Assembly (NCBI RefSeq): GCF_001641635.1
Contig: NZ_LUUB01000038.1
Coordinates: 51,418-115,417, forward strand
DNA: 64,000 nucleotides
DNA from: Bradyrhizobium centrolobii
Lineage (GTDB): Bacteria > Pseudomonadota > Alphaproteobacteria > Rhizobiales > Xanthobacteraceae
Direction of reading: 5' to 3'
Notes under the pieces: generated by a model
Told to the model about the DNA's origin: nothing
Seen by the model: the letters and a program-made list of their open reading frames with translations, nothing else
Database searches by the model: none
Program-made: the position numbers and the translations under genes
Shown: positions 1 to 9,465 of the stretch, one piece after another
Position numbering within the stretch: position 1 is the first letter of the stretch
Layout of the letters: every line of letters starts with the position of its first letter

Positions 1-2
1 AT

Positions 3-629
3 GTCGGCGAGATCCTGCATCCGTTCGGCGCGGCCGATTACTCCACCTTCATGCCGCGCCTGATGTCGATGCGGCCCGACGTGCTCTGTATCTCCAATTT
101 CGGCCGCGACCAGGCCAACGCGATCAAGCAGGCGGTGGATTTTGGCGTCAAGCAGCAGATGAAGATCGTCGTACCCGTGATCCTGCACAACCAGCGGCTC
201 GCGGTCGGTCCCGACGTGTTCGAGGGCGTGGTCGGCGGTGCCAACTACTATTGGGGCCTGGAGACGCAGAGCAAGTCGGCGGCCGATTTCAACGCGGCGT
301 TCCGCGCCGCCAATGGCGGCGCGATCCCGACCGATTACGGCGCCTACGGCTATTCCGGCGTGGCCTCGCTGCTGCTCGCCATGCAGGCCGCGGGCGGCCC
401 CGACACCGACAAGGTCGTCGATGCCCTGGAGAAGCTGCAATATGACCTGACCAAGGGTCCGCAGCACTACCGCAAGTGCGATCATCAGTCGGTGCAGTCG
501 GTTCTGGTGCTGGAGTCAAAGAAGAAGTCCGCCATGGCCAACGATAACGACCTGTTCGCGGTCGTTGCCAACGACGTGGGCTCGGACGATATGCTGCGCA
601 GCTGTACCGAGCTCGGCCACGCCACCTGA
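3..629 (+). CDS. Branched-chain amino acid-type ABC transporter substrate-binding protein, 3' part
   Basis: This is the C-terminal ~208 residues of a periplasmic binding protein of the Leu/Ile/Val (type I, Peripla_BP_6) family; the start lies left of the window. The frame is already open at base 3, before the first ATG, and reads GEILHPFGAADYSTF then MPRLMSMRPDVLCISNFG, the usual second-lobe pattern where the ligand is scored against a hypothetical transport path. It is followed 12 bp later by two LIV-type permeases and two ATPases in the canonical order K-H-M-G-F, so it is the ligand-recognition subunit of that importer. The exact ligand cannot be read: this family binds amino acids, amides, urea or aromatic acids. 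The family is secure and the substrate unknown. Confidence 0.9.
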   Translation, partial: VGEILHPFGAADYSTFMPRLMSMRPDVLCISNFGRDQANAIKQAVDFGVKQQMKIVVPVILHNQRLAVGPDVFEGVVGGANYYWGLETQSKSAADFNAAFRAANGGAIPTDYGAYGYSGVASLLLAMQAAGGPDTDKVVDALEKLQYDLTKGPQHYRKCDHQSVQSVLVLESKKKSAMANDNDLFAVVANDVGSDDMLRSCTELGHAT

Positions 630-641
630 AGTCCTGTCACG

Positions 642-1517
642 ATGGACCTGTCGCTGATCATCATGCAGCTTCTCTCCGGGATCGCCCTTGGGGCGGTCCT
701 GGTGATCACTGCGCTTGGACTGACGATCGTGTTCGGCATGCTCGGGGTCGTTAACTTCGCTCACGGCGCGCTGTTCATGATCGGCGCCTACGCCGGCCTC
801 TATCTGGCGTCCCTCACCGGCAGTTTCTGGTGGGGACTGTTGCTTGCCCCCATTCTGATCGGCGCCTTCGGCATGCTGATCGAGTTCCTCCTGATCCGCC
901 GGCTCTATGGACGCTCGATCGATGATCCGCTCCTCCTGACCTTCGGCCTCAGCTACGTCCTGGTCGAGGGCGTCCGCATCGTGTTCGGCAGCGACGGAAT
1001 CCCGTTTCCGACCCCGCCGCAGCTCATCGGCGTGCTCGACCTCGGCATCGGCTTCTTCCCGCGCTACCGCCTCTTCGTCATCTTGCTCGTGGCCGTGGTT
1101 CTGCTGGTGCTCTGGCTGATGCTGGAGAAGACCCGCGTCGGCCTGATCGTGCGCGCCGGCGCCCGCGATCCCACCATCATGCAGGTGCTCGGCGTCGATA
1201 TCGGCCGGGTCTGGCTCGCGATCTTCGGCCTTGGCGTCGCGCTCGCGGCGCTTGGCGGGGTGCTGGCCGGTCCTATGCGCAGCGTCAACCCTGAGATGGG
1301 CTCGCTCGTGCTCGCGGAAGCCTTCGTCGTGACCGTGATCGGCGGCCTCGGCTCGATCGTCGGCGCGGTCGTGGCCGGCCTCATGGTCGGCGTTTCCATC
1401 AGCCTAGTGGCGCTGTTCGCGCCGGAGATGGCGACCATCGTTATGTTCGCGCTGATGGCGGTGGTGCTGCTGATCCGTCCGCAGGGCCTGTTCGGCGTGA
1501 AGGGGAGGACCGCGTGA
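642..1517 (+). CDS. livH: Branched-chain amino acid ABC transporter permease LivH
   Basis: A 291-residue inner-membrane permease, first of the two LIV-type permeases. It is almost entirely hydrophobic, with about eight predicted helices, and carries the family hallmarks GLTIVFGMLGVVNFAHGAL near the N-terminus and GGLGSIVGAVVAGL near residue 235. With LivM it forms the channel that takes ligand from the binding protein encoded just upstream. The ATG at 642 follows the binding-protein stop by 12 bp, and the stop overlaps the livM start by 4 bp, so the genes are translationally coupled. Length and motifs match the family with nothing missing. Confidence 0.95.
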   Translation: MDLSLIIMQLLSGIALGAVLVITALGLTIVFGMLGVVNFAHGALFMIGAYAGLYLASLTGSFWWGLLLAPILIGAFGMLIEFLLIRRLYGRSIDDPLLLTFGLSYVLVEGVRIVFGSDGIPFPTPPQLIGVLDLGIGFFPRYRLFVILLVAVVLLVLWLMLEKTRVGLIVRAGARDPTIMQVLGVDIGRVWLAIFGLGVALAALGGVLAGPMRSVNPEMGSLVLAEAFVVTVIGGLGSIVGAVVAGLMVGVSISLVALFAPEMATIVMFALMAVVLLIRPQGLFGVKGRTA

Positions 1518-2512
1518 CGTCACCATCGAGCGGCGAAGCGGTCGCCAAACCTGCGCCCAGCGGGCTCGGCTGGCTTCCGGACCAGCGCGTGCTGCTGTCC
1601 ATTGCGGTCCTCGCTGTCCTGCCATGGCTGCTGCCGTCCAAGGCGCTGGCCGTGAACGTCCTGATCTACGGCGTCGTGGTGATGGGCTACAATCTCCTGT
1701 TCGGCTACACCGGGTTGCTGTCGTTCGGTCAGGCCGCCTTCTTCGGCGCCGGCGCCTACTTCAACGGGATCGCCATTGGCCGCTATGGCGTGCCCTGGTT
1801 CGTCGCGGTCGCGATCGCCGTCTTCCTCAGCACATGCCTTGCGGCTGCGATCGGCGTGGTTTCGACGCGCACCCGCGGCATCTATTTCTCCATGGTGACG
1901 CTCGCGCTGGCCCAGCTCGTCTATTACGTCGCGCTTCAGGCCGCTTCCTTCACCGGCGGCGAGAACGGCCTGCGCGGCTTCACCGTCGATCGCATCAACC
2001 TGTTCGGCCTTTCCGTCAACTTCCTCGATCCCGTCAACAAGTACTACGTGCTGATGGGGCTTGCGGCACTGGCGATGTGGTTCCAGTCGCGCATCCTCAA
2101 CTCGCCGTTCGGCGCGGTCATCGAGGCCATCCGTGAGAACGAGCAGCGGGCGCGGGCCTGCGGCTACAATGTCGAGTGCTGCAAGCTCATCGTGTTCATG
2201 CTGTCGGGTGCGATCTCCTCGCTCGGCGGCTGCATGCTGGCGCTGCATCTGTCGATCGTGCCGCTGGACATCCTGCACTACCAGACCTCCGGCATGATCG
2301 TGATGATGGTGTTGCTGGGTGGTGCGCGCAGCTTCTTCGGACCCTTCGTCGGTGCGGCAACCTTCCTGATCCTGGAGGACGTCATCTCGCTCTGGACGCC
2401 GCATTGGCAGATCTTCGTCGGCGCAATCTTCGTCCTGTTCGTGTTGTTCCTGCCCAAGGGCATCTGGGGCACGCTGCTCGACGTGTTGCCGATCGGAAAG
2501 GAACGGCGATGA
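1514..2512 (+). CDS. livM: Branched-chain amino acid ABC transporter permease LivM
   Basis: A 332-residue inner-membrane permease partnering LivH. It starts at a GTG overlapping the livH stop. After a short hydrophilic N-terminus (~25 residues) come about nine to ten hydrophobic segments with the LivM signatures YNLLFGYTGLLSFGQAAFFG (residues ~55-75) and GENGLRGF (~148). The C-terminal helix ends FLPKGIWGTLLDVLP, as usual for LivM. The stop codon overlaps the livG ATG (ATGA), which keeps the two at matched levels. The family is certain; the transported compound is not determined. Confidence 0.95.
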   Translation: MTSPSSGEAVAKPAPSGLGWLPDQRVLLSIAVLAVLPWLLPSKALAVNVLIYGVVVMGYNLLFGYTGLLSFGQAAFFGAGAYFNGIAIGRYGVPWFVAVAIAVFLSTCLAAAIGVVSTRTRGIYFSMVTLALAQLVYYVALQAASFTGGENGLRGFTVDRINLFGLSVNFLDPVNKYYVLMGLAALAMWFQSRILNSPFGAVIEAIRENEQRARACGYNVECCKLIVFMLSGAISSLGGCMLALHLSIVPLDILHYQTSGMIVMMVLLGGARSFFGPFVGAATFLILEDVISLWTPHWQIFVGAIFVLFVLFLPKGIWGTLLDVLPIGKERR

Positions 2513-3253
2513 GCGAGCTGCTTCGCGCCGAGGGCATCGGCAAGCGCTTCGGCGGTTTCGTCGCGCTCGAGGACATCACAGTGTCCTTTGCGGCCGGCCA
2601 GCTCACTTCGATCATCGGGCCGAACGGCGCCGGCAAGAGCACGTTCTTCAACATCCTCTCGGGCGCGCTGACGCCGTCATCGGGCAAGCTGCATTTCAGA
2701 GGACGCGAGCTGAACGGGCTGCCGCAGCACCGCTTCGCGCATCAGGGCATCTCGCGCTCCTACCAGATCACCAACATCTTCCCGGATCTGACGGTGCACG
2801 AGAACGTGCGCGTGGCGGCACAGGCGCTGACGGTGAGTTACGACATCTGGCGCAACCGCACGCGGCTTGCACAGCTGAAAGCGCGCGCTGACACTGCACT
2901 CGAAGCGGTTGGGCTTCTCGACAAGCGCGGGGAGCTGGCGAAATTCCTGTCCCACGGTCAGCAGCGTGCATTGGAGATCGCGATCGCGCTGGTCTCAGAA
3001 CCTGAGCTGCTCCTGCTCGACGAGCCGACCGCCGGCATGGGGCCGGAGGAAACCAAGGACATGGTGGCGCTCTTGGAGCGGCTTGCCGAGAAGCGCACCG
3101 TGCTGCTGGTGGAGCACAAGATGAAGATGGTGCTGGGGCTGAGCAAGCGCGTCGTGGTGCTGCACCATGGCGGCCTGCTTGCGGACGGCGCGCCCGACGA
3201 AATCAGGAGCAACCCGGAAGTCCGCCGGGTCTATCTCGGACAGAGTGAAGGCT

Positions 3254-3261
<8 letters not shown>
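2509..3261 (+). CDS. livG: Branched-chain amino acid ABC transporter ATP-binding protein LivG
   Basis: A 250-residue cytoplasmic ATPase that powers the LivHM channel. Walker A reads GPNGAGKST (residues ~36-44) and Walker B LLLLDEPTAGM, with the downstream switch His in LLVEHKMKMV. The ABC signature is the LivG-typical LSHGQQRALEIA rather than LSGGQ. A longer open frame exists upstream, but the ATG at 2509 gives the normal N-terminus (MSELLRAEGIGKRFGGF) and overlaps the livM stop by 4 bp. LivG and LivF are expected to form the heterodimeric motor. Confidence 0.95.
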
Positions 3262-3973
<712 letters not shown>

Positions 3974-4094
3974 GCGGGGTCAGGCCACGATCCTGGCCGC
4001 GCGCCGCGCACCATCGAGACGCTGAACCTCCGCCGCGAAATAATCGGCGACCGCATCGGCCGGCATGGGTTTTCTGCCGCAGGGCAAGGCGTGG

Positions 4095-4118
4095 ATGGCC
4101 GGGGGCAAGCCCGGCCAT
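4095..4118. repeat. Short intergenic palindrome
   Basis: A perfect 9-bp inverted repeat (ATGGCCGGG / CCCGGCCAT) around a 6-nt loop in the gap between livF and the beta-lactamase gene. I recall this GGCCGGG-loop-CCCGGCC motif as a dispersed REP-like element of Bradyrhizobium intergenic DNA. No T-tract follows on either strand, so it is not a textbook terminator. Confidence 0.5.
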
Positions 4119-4197
4119 GACGATGTGGAAGCTTCGGCACCCACGCGCTTGCGTGCGTTAGCCGTTTGGGGAGAGGCGGAGAGCAGTGGTTGGGGTG

Positions 4198-5085
4198 CTA
4201 CTTGGCAGTCTGCAGCGCCGCCGTCTGCTTTGCGAGCTGCTTGTCGAACTCCTGTTCAAGACCGGCAGCATAGGTGGCAAGCTCGCCCGGCTTGACGAAC
4301 GGGTTCGGCGCGCCGTCCTTCATCTGCGCGCGCTTGTCCTGCATGCCGTAGACCTCCGGATGCGGTCCGAGCAGAACGTCGATCTTCATCGCTCTGGCCT
4401 TGGCGTAGGTCGATCGATAGTCGTCGACGATGCCGGGATAGGTCGGCTGGCCGACCAAGCGGTTGAGCGCCACCGTTCCGCTGCAGAAGAACAGCACATC
4501 GCGGTCCTGGTTGCCGTCCTTGACGGTCATCTCCCAGCTCGTGCAGCCCGGCGAGTGGCCGGGTGTCGCGTGTGCCATCAGCGTGGTGTCACCGAGCGTG
4601 ACCTTGTCGCCTTCCTTCACCGCGCGATCGACCTTCACCGCGGGAAAGGCGAGGTCCTCATTCTTCTCGTCGCCGGGGTAATAGCCGCCTTCAAGCAGCG
4701 GCTTGTCGCGCTCGCCAGCCACGAGCTGCGCACCGGTCTCCTTCTTGATCTCGGCGAAGCCGCCGGTGTGATCGAAATGCGCGTGGCTGTTAAGGATGTA
4801 CTTGATGTCGGCGATCTTGAAACCAAGCTTGGCGATGTTGTCCTTGATCATGCCGGTCGACTCCGGCAGCGCCGTATCCATCAGGATCAGGCCCTGCGAG
4901 GTCTTGATGATGTAGACGGCGATGCCGTCGGTGCCGACATAATAGATATTGCCGATGAGCTGGAACGGCTCGAACGGCGTCGTCCATTTCTTGGTGACCG
5001 CCGCGATGAAATCTTTCACGGTCTGAGCCTGCGCGCTCGTTGCGAACAGCGCCACCGCGCACAATGCGGCTGCGAGCTTTTTCAT
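4198..5085 (-). CDS. Subclass B3 metallo-beta-lactamase (BJP-1-like)
   Basis: A 295-residue exported zinc hydrolase of the MBL fold. Sec signal peptide residues 1-20 (…ATSAQA|QTV). The zinc motif HAHFDH is at residues 101-106 (H101, H103, D105, H106), with a third ligand in ATPGHSPG and the last His in GPHPEVY, the set typical of subclass B3. As I remember it, the sequence matches Bradyrhizobium BJP-1 over almost its full length, including the block AEIKKETGAQLVAGERDKPL, so periplasmic beta-lactam hydrolysis is the best call. The ATG at 5085 is chosen because it opens the signal peptide and has GGGAGG just upstream; an earlier in-frame start would add 34 polar residues. Monocistronic, convergent with livF. 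No LysR/AmpR regulator is adjacent. Confidence 0.9.
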   Translation of the reverse strand: MKKLAAALCAVALFATSAQAQTVKDFIAAVTKKWTTPFEPFQLIGNIYYVGTDGIAVYIIKTSQGLILMDTALPESTGMIKDNIAKLGFKIADIKYILNSHAHFDHTGGFAEIKKETGAQLVAGERDKPLLEGGYYPGDEKNEDLAFPAVKVDRAVKEGDKVTLGDTTLMAHATPGHSPGCTSWEMTVKDGNQDRDVLFFCSGTVALNRLVGQPTYPGIVDDYRSTYAKARAMKIDVLLGPHPEVYGMQDKRAQMKDGAPNPFVKPGELATYAAGLEQEFDKQLAKQTAALQTAK

Positions 5086-5351
5086 AGTTTGCCTCCCGGA
5101 GAGTTCTTCGTTTTGACCGGACGCGACTTTCGCGGCTCGACCGGTGTGCAAGCTACGTCGCGCGAGGTGCGACAGCAACGGCCTCATGTCCGGAAAATTT
5201 CGGCGGCATGCGCGGAATAACGGTCCTTGTTCGGTTTCAGCATGGCGGCCATCGCTGCAACGCGGCCGGCCGCCGTTTGACCGCCCGCGGGCGGCCCGGC
5301 ATACTTCGCCTCAAGACGAGCCAACAAGACTTGTCAACACCGGGAGCAGAC

Positions 5352-6668
5352 ATGACCAATTCATTGTCCGTCCTTGCGGGGACGCTGATTTCCGTCGTCT
5401 CCTTCGCCTCCATCGCCTTGTCGCAGCCGGCCTGCGTGACCCAGAACATGGCCGTGCCGCCCGGCGCCAACACCACCGACAAGACGGCGCCCTTTTTCAT
5501 CGACACGACAGGCCTCGATTTCAAGACGGCGCCGCCGACGCGCGATCCATCGAACCCCAGCTATCCGCGCGCGACCGAACTGCCCGACGGCACGCTGCCG
5601 CTGCCTGGCGCAGAAGGCAATTTCATCATCGGTCCCACCCACAACCCAGCGCCGGAGACCATCGCAAAGGAGGGCGTGCCGCGCGGCACGACGAAATCCT
5701 TCACGCTGTCCTCAAGCGACAGCACGATCTACAATCCTGGCCTGATCCGCGACGATGTTGCCGGCTGCACCAACTCATCGATCATGACGACCGTCACCGC
5801 GCCGGACGACAAATCGCACATGCTCGTCACGACCAGTCATCCCGGCATCTGGTCGCGCACGATCGACGTCTATGTGCCGACCCAATATGTGAGCGGCACG
5901 GAGGCGCCGTTCATCGTCGTCGGCGACGGCGGCTCGAACGCCTACAAGGATCTCGCTACCACGCTCGACAATCTGATCGCGCAGCGCCGCGTGCCGCCGA
6001 TGATCGCGATCCAGATCGGCAATGGCGGGCAGGACGCGCAGGGCAGCCAGCGTGGCCGTGAATACGACACTGTCTCGGGCACCTACGCGCAGTTCGTCGA
6101 GCGCGAGGTGCTTCCGCTGGTCGAGCAGCAGGCAGGTGTCAAGCTCACCAAAAATCCGGACGGGCGCGCGACGATGGGCCTGAGCTCGAGCGGCGCGGCG
6201 GCTTTCACCATGGCGTGGTTCTATCCCGACCTCTATCACCGCGTGCTGGCCTTCTCGCCGACGATGGTCAACCAGCAATGGCCGCACGATCCCGCACTGC
6301 GCGGCGGCGCCTGGGAATATCACAGCGCATGGACGGGGCCGGCCGGCCCCAACCTCATCGTGAAAGCAGGCGTGCTCACGCCGGCCGATCCACCGAGCGT
6401 ACCGCTGATCCCGAACTCACCGGCCAAGCCGGTCCGCTTTTGGTTCTTTGTCGGCGACCAGGACCTGTTCTATCCAAATCCCACCATTCCAGACGGCATG
6501 CATGATTGGACCCTGTCGAACGAGCTCATGGCGAAAGTGCTGGCCGACAAGGGCTATCACTATCAGTTCCTGTTCGTGCGCAACGCAAAGCACGTCGATC
6601 GACCGACGATCGCGCAAACGCTGCCGGCCGCGCTGGAGTGGGTCTGGAAGGGCTATCCGATTCCGTGA
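5352..6668 (+). CDS. Secreted alpha/beta-hydrolase, enterochelin-esterase-like
   Basis: A 438-residue exported esterase of the Fes/esterase D type. Signal peptide residues ~1-24 (cleavage near SIALS|QPA), then ~130 residues of variable sequence, then an alpha/beta-hydrolase domain from ~residue 165. The nucleophile elbow reads GLSSSGAAAF with S278 as probable catalytic Ser; the acid is likely the Asp in FFVGDQDLF and the base the His in NAKHVDR. The ATG at 5352 opens a clear signal peptide and has GGGAGCAG upstream. It stands alone between a beta-lactamase and a TonB-plug remnant. The natural ester is unknown; a siderophore-ester role would suit the receptor 3 kb away but is only inference. 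Confidence 0.8.
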   Translation: MTNSLSVLAGTLISVVSFASIALSQPACVTQNMAVPPGANTTDKTAPFFIDTTGLDFKTAPPTRDPSNPSYPRATELPDGTLPLPGAEGNFIIGPTHNPAPETIAKEGVPRGTTKSFTLSSSDSTIYNPGLIRDDVAGCTNSSIMTTVTAPDDKSHMLVTTSHPGIWSRTIDVYVPTQYVSGTEAPFIVVGDGGSNAYKDLATTLDNLIAQRRVPPMIAIQIGNGGQDAQGSQRGREYDTVSGTYAQFVEREVLPLVEQQAGVKLTKNPDGRATMGLSSSGAAAFTMAWFYPDLYHRVLAFSPTMVNQQWPHDPALRGGAWEYHSAWTGPAGPNLIVKAGVLTPADPPSVPLIPNSPAKPVRFWFFVGDQDLFYPNPTIPDGMHDWTLSNELMAKVLADKGYHYQFLFVRNAKHVDRPTIAQTLPAALEWVWKGYPIP

Positions 6669-6707
6669 GGCGCATGCCGCCGGACGCCGGCGCGTAGCGG
6701 AAGGGCG

Positions 6708-6992
6708 CTATCGTCCGATCGTCACGCCGGCGGTCGAGCGCATGGCGTCCTTCAGGCTCGTTGCGTTCATGTCGTCGAGGACCTGCCGCGTCAGCACGGT
6801 TGTTTGTCCGGGCGTGTTGAGGATCGTCTGGCCGTGCGATGACGACAGCCGGTCGGCCTTGTAGGGTGCCGCCGGATCGACGAGCGGAGCCGGCACTGGC
6901 GCGTGGCGCGGACGTTTGGCAGTGGCTGCAACGGCCGCGTGCGAGACGCACAGCGCAGCGATTGCGATCATTCGCAACAATTTCGTGGGCAT
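6708..6992 (-). pseudogene. Truncated TonB-dependent receptor: signal peptide and start of plug only
   Basis: Ninety-four residues: a signal peptide (MPTKLLRMIAIAALCVSHAAVAA) followed by the opening of a TonB-receptor plug domain, with the typical phrase VLDDMNATSLKDAMRSTAGVTIGR. A TAG stop follows at exactly the point where a receptor would continue into the rest of the plug and a ~600-residue barrel. No receptor-like reading was recognised in the sequence beyond. It may be the stump of a lost siderophore receptor, or a short standalone plug-like protein kept in this lineage. The intact reading frame up to the stop argues for recent loss or retained function. Confidence 0.6.
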
Positions 6993-7054
6993 GCGATCTC
7001 CCGTGTCAGGACGTGAGCCTAACACATTTCGCCAGCCATTGCAGGCCAAAGGGA

Positions 7055-8620
7055 TCAGGCCGGCACGGCCTCGCGTGCGCGCTCCGGATGCCGCGGTTCG
7101 GCGAGCCCAGTGAAGCTGCGGTGGCCCGCATTCACGGGCGCCTCGACGATGACGCCCTCGCAGACGATCTGCCCGCCGAGCATCCTGAATTCGAGCTTGT
7201 CGTAGCGCGGCATCTTCTCGCCGGGCGCGGGCGGCAGCAGTTCGACGCGCCCCTGGATGTTCAGCGCAGCATCGCCGGTGCCGTGAAGCCGCGGGTTCCA
7301 CATCCTGATCCCGGTTTCCGCCCAGCGCCGCCGGATCAGCGTGGCGCGATCGACAGGCTCTGCGGCTTTCGCCGGAGCCTTCGGGATATCAGGGGCTTCC
7401 GGTGAAGGGGCCGCGCAGGCCGGAATTGGCTCATCACCCGACGTGACGCTTTCCGCAACCGCCAAAGAGGCTTCTGCTGCCTCGGCCATGGCGGCCGGGG
7501 CGCTATCGACGGCCTCGGCGTCCGAGGTGTCGCTGCTGATGCTGACGCTGGGACGGTCTGCCGACAGATCTTCGGCGAGGTCGACCGGGGCGACCGGAGA
7601 GGCGTCTACCGTGACCGGCTCGACATCAGCGAGTGTGCTGCAGGATGACACATCGGGGCCGGCGATATCGGCCAAAGCCACCGGCGAACTCTCCGCGATG
7701 TCGCCAATCGCCGGTTCGTCCGCGACAACCGGTTCGACCTCTGCAGTGTCGCCGTGGTCCGGATCGGTGCTGATGCTGACATCCGGAACATCGGACTGGT
7801 CTGGGGCATCGACGACAGCGACCTGAGCCTCGTCTGCGATGACTGGCTTGACGTCCGCGAGCACGGTGCAAGGTGCATCGTTGCCGACGTCGAGGAGGCC
7901 GGTCGATGAGGTTTCCGCGATATCCGCAATCGGCGCGCTCTCCGCGGCGACCAGCTCAAACTCCGCGCTGCCATTGTGGGATGGGCCGCCGTTGATGCTG
8001 ACATCAGGGACGTCGGAGCAGTCTGCGAGGTCGAACGGGGGAGGCGAGGAGTCTTCCGCGACGACGGGCTCGACGTCCGCGAGCACGATGCAAGGTGCAT
8101 CGTTGCCGGCGTCGGGGAGGCCAGTCGATGAGGTTTCCGCAACATCCGTGATCGGGGCGCTGTCCGCGGCAACCGGCGCGACCTCCGCGTTGCCATTGTC
8201 GGATAGATCGCTGTTGATGCCGGCGTCCTGGGCATCGGAGCAGCCTGCGATGTCGACCGGGGGAGGCGCGGAGTCTTCCGTGGCGACCGGCTCGACATCC
8301 ACGAGCACGTTGCAAGGTGAATCGTTGCCAACGCCGGGAAGATCAGTCGATGAGGTTTCCGCAACATCCGCGATCGCCGCACTGTCCGCGACAACCGGTC
8401 CGACGTCAGGGACAATATCGTGAGACGGCTCGCTGCCGATGCCAGCATCGGTGCACGCCGCCGGAGAAGCGTCCACGCTATCGACAACGGCGACCGGGGA
8501 GTGTTCCAGAGCAATGGGCTCAACACTCACAGCCTCGACCTGCGGCAAAGGCCGAAGCCGGGTGAACGCCCATTTCACCGCAGGAAGGCGGCGCAGCAAC
8601 GCTATCAGTCTCGAAAGCAC
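7055..8620 (-). CDS. Acidic tandem-repeat protein with conserved C-terminal domain, unknown function
   Basis: About 521 residues, GTG start. Layout: a basic, amphipathic N-terminus (residues 1-30, many Leu and Arg, no cleavable signal); four tandem repeats of 74-78 residues (59-358) rich in Asp, Glu, Val, Ala, Pro and Ser, plus a degenerate fifth; then a distinct C-terminal ~90 residues (AETGIRMWNPRLHGTGDAAL… MPRYDKLEFRMLGGQIVCEG) with balanced composition that looks folded. Each repeat carries one or two Cys. The function is not recognised. The start is uncertain because no strong Shine-Dalgarno sequence precedes the GTG. Flanked by a receptor remnant and a small secreted protein. Confidence 0.7.
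   Translation of the reverse strand: MLSRLIALLRRLPAVKWAFTRLRPLPQVEAVSVEPIALEHSPVAVVDSVDASPAACTDAGIGSEPSHDIVPDVGPVVADSAAIADVAETSSTDLPGVGNDSPCNVLVDVEPVATEDSAPPPVDIAGCSDAQDAGINSDLSDNGNAEVAPVAADSAPITDVAETSSTGLPDAGNDAPCIVLADVEPVVAEDSSPPPFDLADCSDVPDVSINGGPSHNGSAEFELVAAESAPIADIAETSSTGLLDVGNDAPCTVLADVKPVIADEAQVAVVDAPDQSDVPDVSISTDPDHGDTAEVEPVVADEPAIGDIAESSPVALADIAGPDVSSCSTLADVEPVTVDASPVAPVDLAEDLSADRPSVSISSDTSDAEAVDSAPAAMAEAAEASLAVAESVTSGDEPIPACAAPSPEAPDIPKAPAKAAEPVDRATLIRRRWAETGIRMWNPRLHGTGDAALNIQGRVELLPPAPGEKMPRYDKLEFRMLGGQIVCEGVIVEAPVNAGHRSFTGLAEPRHPERAREAVPA
7547..8446 (-). repeat. Four in-frame tandem repeats of 222 bp (last 234 bp)
   Basis: Units at 8446-8225, 8224-8003, 8002-7781 and 7780-7547 encode 74, 74, 74 and 78 residues. 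Aligned protein units share phrases such as AETSSTGLPDAGNDAPC and VLADVEPV. The length being a multiple of three keeps the frame through any gain or loss of a unit, so copy number is likely to vary between strains. Confidence 0.85.
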
Positions 8621-8820
8621 TGGAAGTTGTCCAAGAGGTACTCGGAATGAGACATTGCTGATTCGCCAGCAATGCGAAAATTGCCCCGGCTGTCACACAG
8701 ATGTCAATGGATGCGACCCAATTGACGCACCGCATCCACGACAGCCGCGCGCCGCGCAACCGGTGTTGCAGCCGCTCTTCGGCTCCTGCCGCCGTCTTCG
8801 ATCATCAATGATGCCGCCGC

Positions 8821-9141
8821 TCATTCGAAATGCATCGATGCGAAGGGGTCCTCCTCATGATCCGGGAAGCGTGCCGGCGGAGGCGGTGAGTTGGTCGGGC
8901 GCTCCGCTCCGTGAACATGCGGACGCGCTTGCGCGGTCTTGCGACTGAGTGCGACGGGGATGCCGTGCGCGAGCACCGACGCGTGGCATTCCCCGCGTGC
9001 TTCCTGCTCCGTGCACGTCGTTGCCGAGAGTGATGCGATGGCAATTGAAGCCGGATCCTGTCCGCGCCACGCCTGTGCCGCATCCGGCATCGTGAGCGAC
9101 AGAACGAGCCGCACGGCCGCGACGATGTATGTCCTTGTCAT
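8821..9141 (-). CDS. Small predicted secreted protein, unknown
   Basis: A 106-residue protein starting with a signal-peptide-like stretch ([24 protein letters not shown]) and continuing with a Thr/Cys segment (SATTCTEQEARGECHASV, two Cys) and a Pro-rich polar tail. The ATG at 9141 is preceded by GGAG at good spacing (TTTTGGAGCCTCTC). I do not recognise the family. It lies upstream of and transcribed away from the ferric siderophore receptor, which could indicate an iron-linked role, but nothing in the protein shows it. Support is moderate and rests on the RBS and signal peptide. Confidence 0.5.
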   Translation of the reverse strand: MTRTYIVAAVRLVLSLTMPDAAQAWRGQDPASIAIASLSATTCTEQEARGECHASVLAHGIPVALSRKTAQARPHVHGAERPTNSPPPPARFPDHEEDPFASMHFE

Positions 9142-9387
9142 GAGAGGCTCCAAAAACGATCCACACAAAAGGGATCGGGCGAGCCACGAGATATTCCGGC
9201 CCCTCACATCGATTCGCGAGAGTTCACGCTGGGTTCAACGGGCGTGAAGACGATGTGAGCTTGCGGGCAGATCCCGATCGCATGTCTGTCGGCAGCCTCG
9301 TTCTGCATGTTCGAGACGCGGCCCGTCGTCATTCCCTTCGTCGCCGGACCTCGCGACGATTGGCCGACCCCGCACTGGCCAAAAGAG

Positions 9388-9465
9388 CTAGGCCGGCTGC
9401 GTCTGCGCGAAGGCACTCGTTGTCAGCGCCAGGATGCAGGCGAATGCCAAGACGATCTTCTTCAT
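9388..9465 (-). CDS. Micro-ORF: 25-residue signal-peptide-only product
   Basis: Encodes MKKIVLAFACILALTTSAFA followed by QTQPA and a TAG stop: a complete Sec signal peptide with an AFA|Q cleavage site and only five residues after it. GGAG sits 6 nt before this ATG; an ATG four codons earlier (9477) is also in frame. Divergent from the TonB receptor at 9738. Products this short are usually missed by gene finders. It could be a secreted pentapeptide, a leader, or the stump of a longer secreted protein. Confidence 0.5.
   Translation of the reverse strand: MKKIVLAFACILALTTSAFAQTQPA

Noticed and set aside
4186..5220. A 344-codon plus-strand frame opposite the beta-lactamase
   Set aside because: The minus strand encodes a complete zinc hydrolase with signal peptide and RBS.
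7341..8423. Ser/Thr-rich plus-strand frames over the tandem repeats
   Set aside because: Both strands are open because the repeat unit is a multiple of three; only the minus frame has a non-repeat N-terminus and a folded-looking C-terminal domain.
7547..8446. Possible CRISPR-like array
   Set aside because: Units are ~222 bp, contiguous, coding and without spacers.
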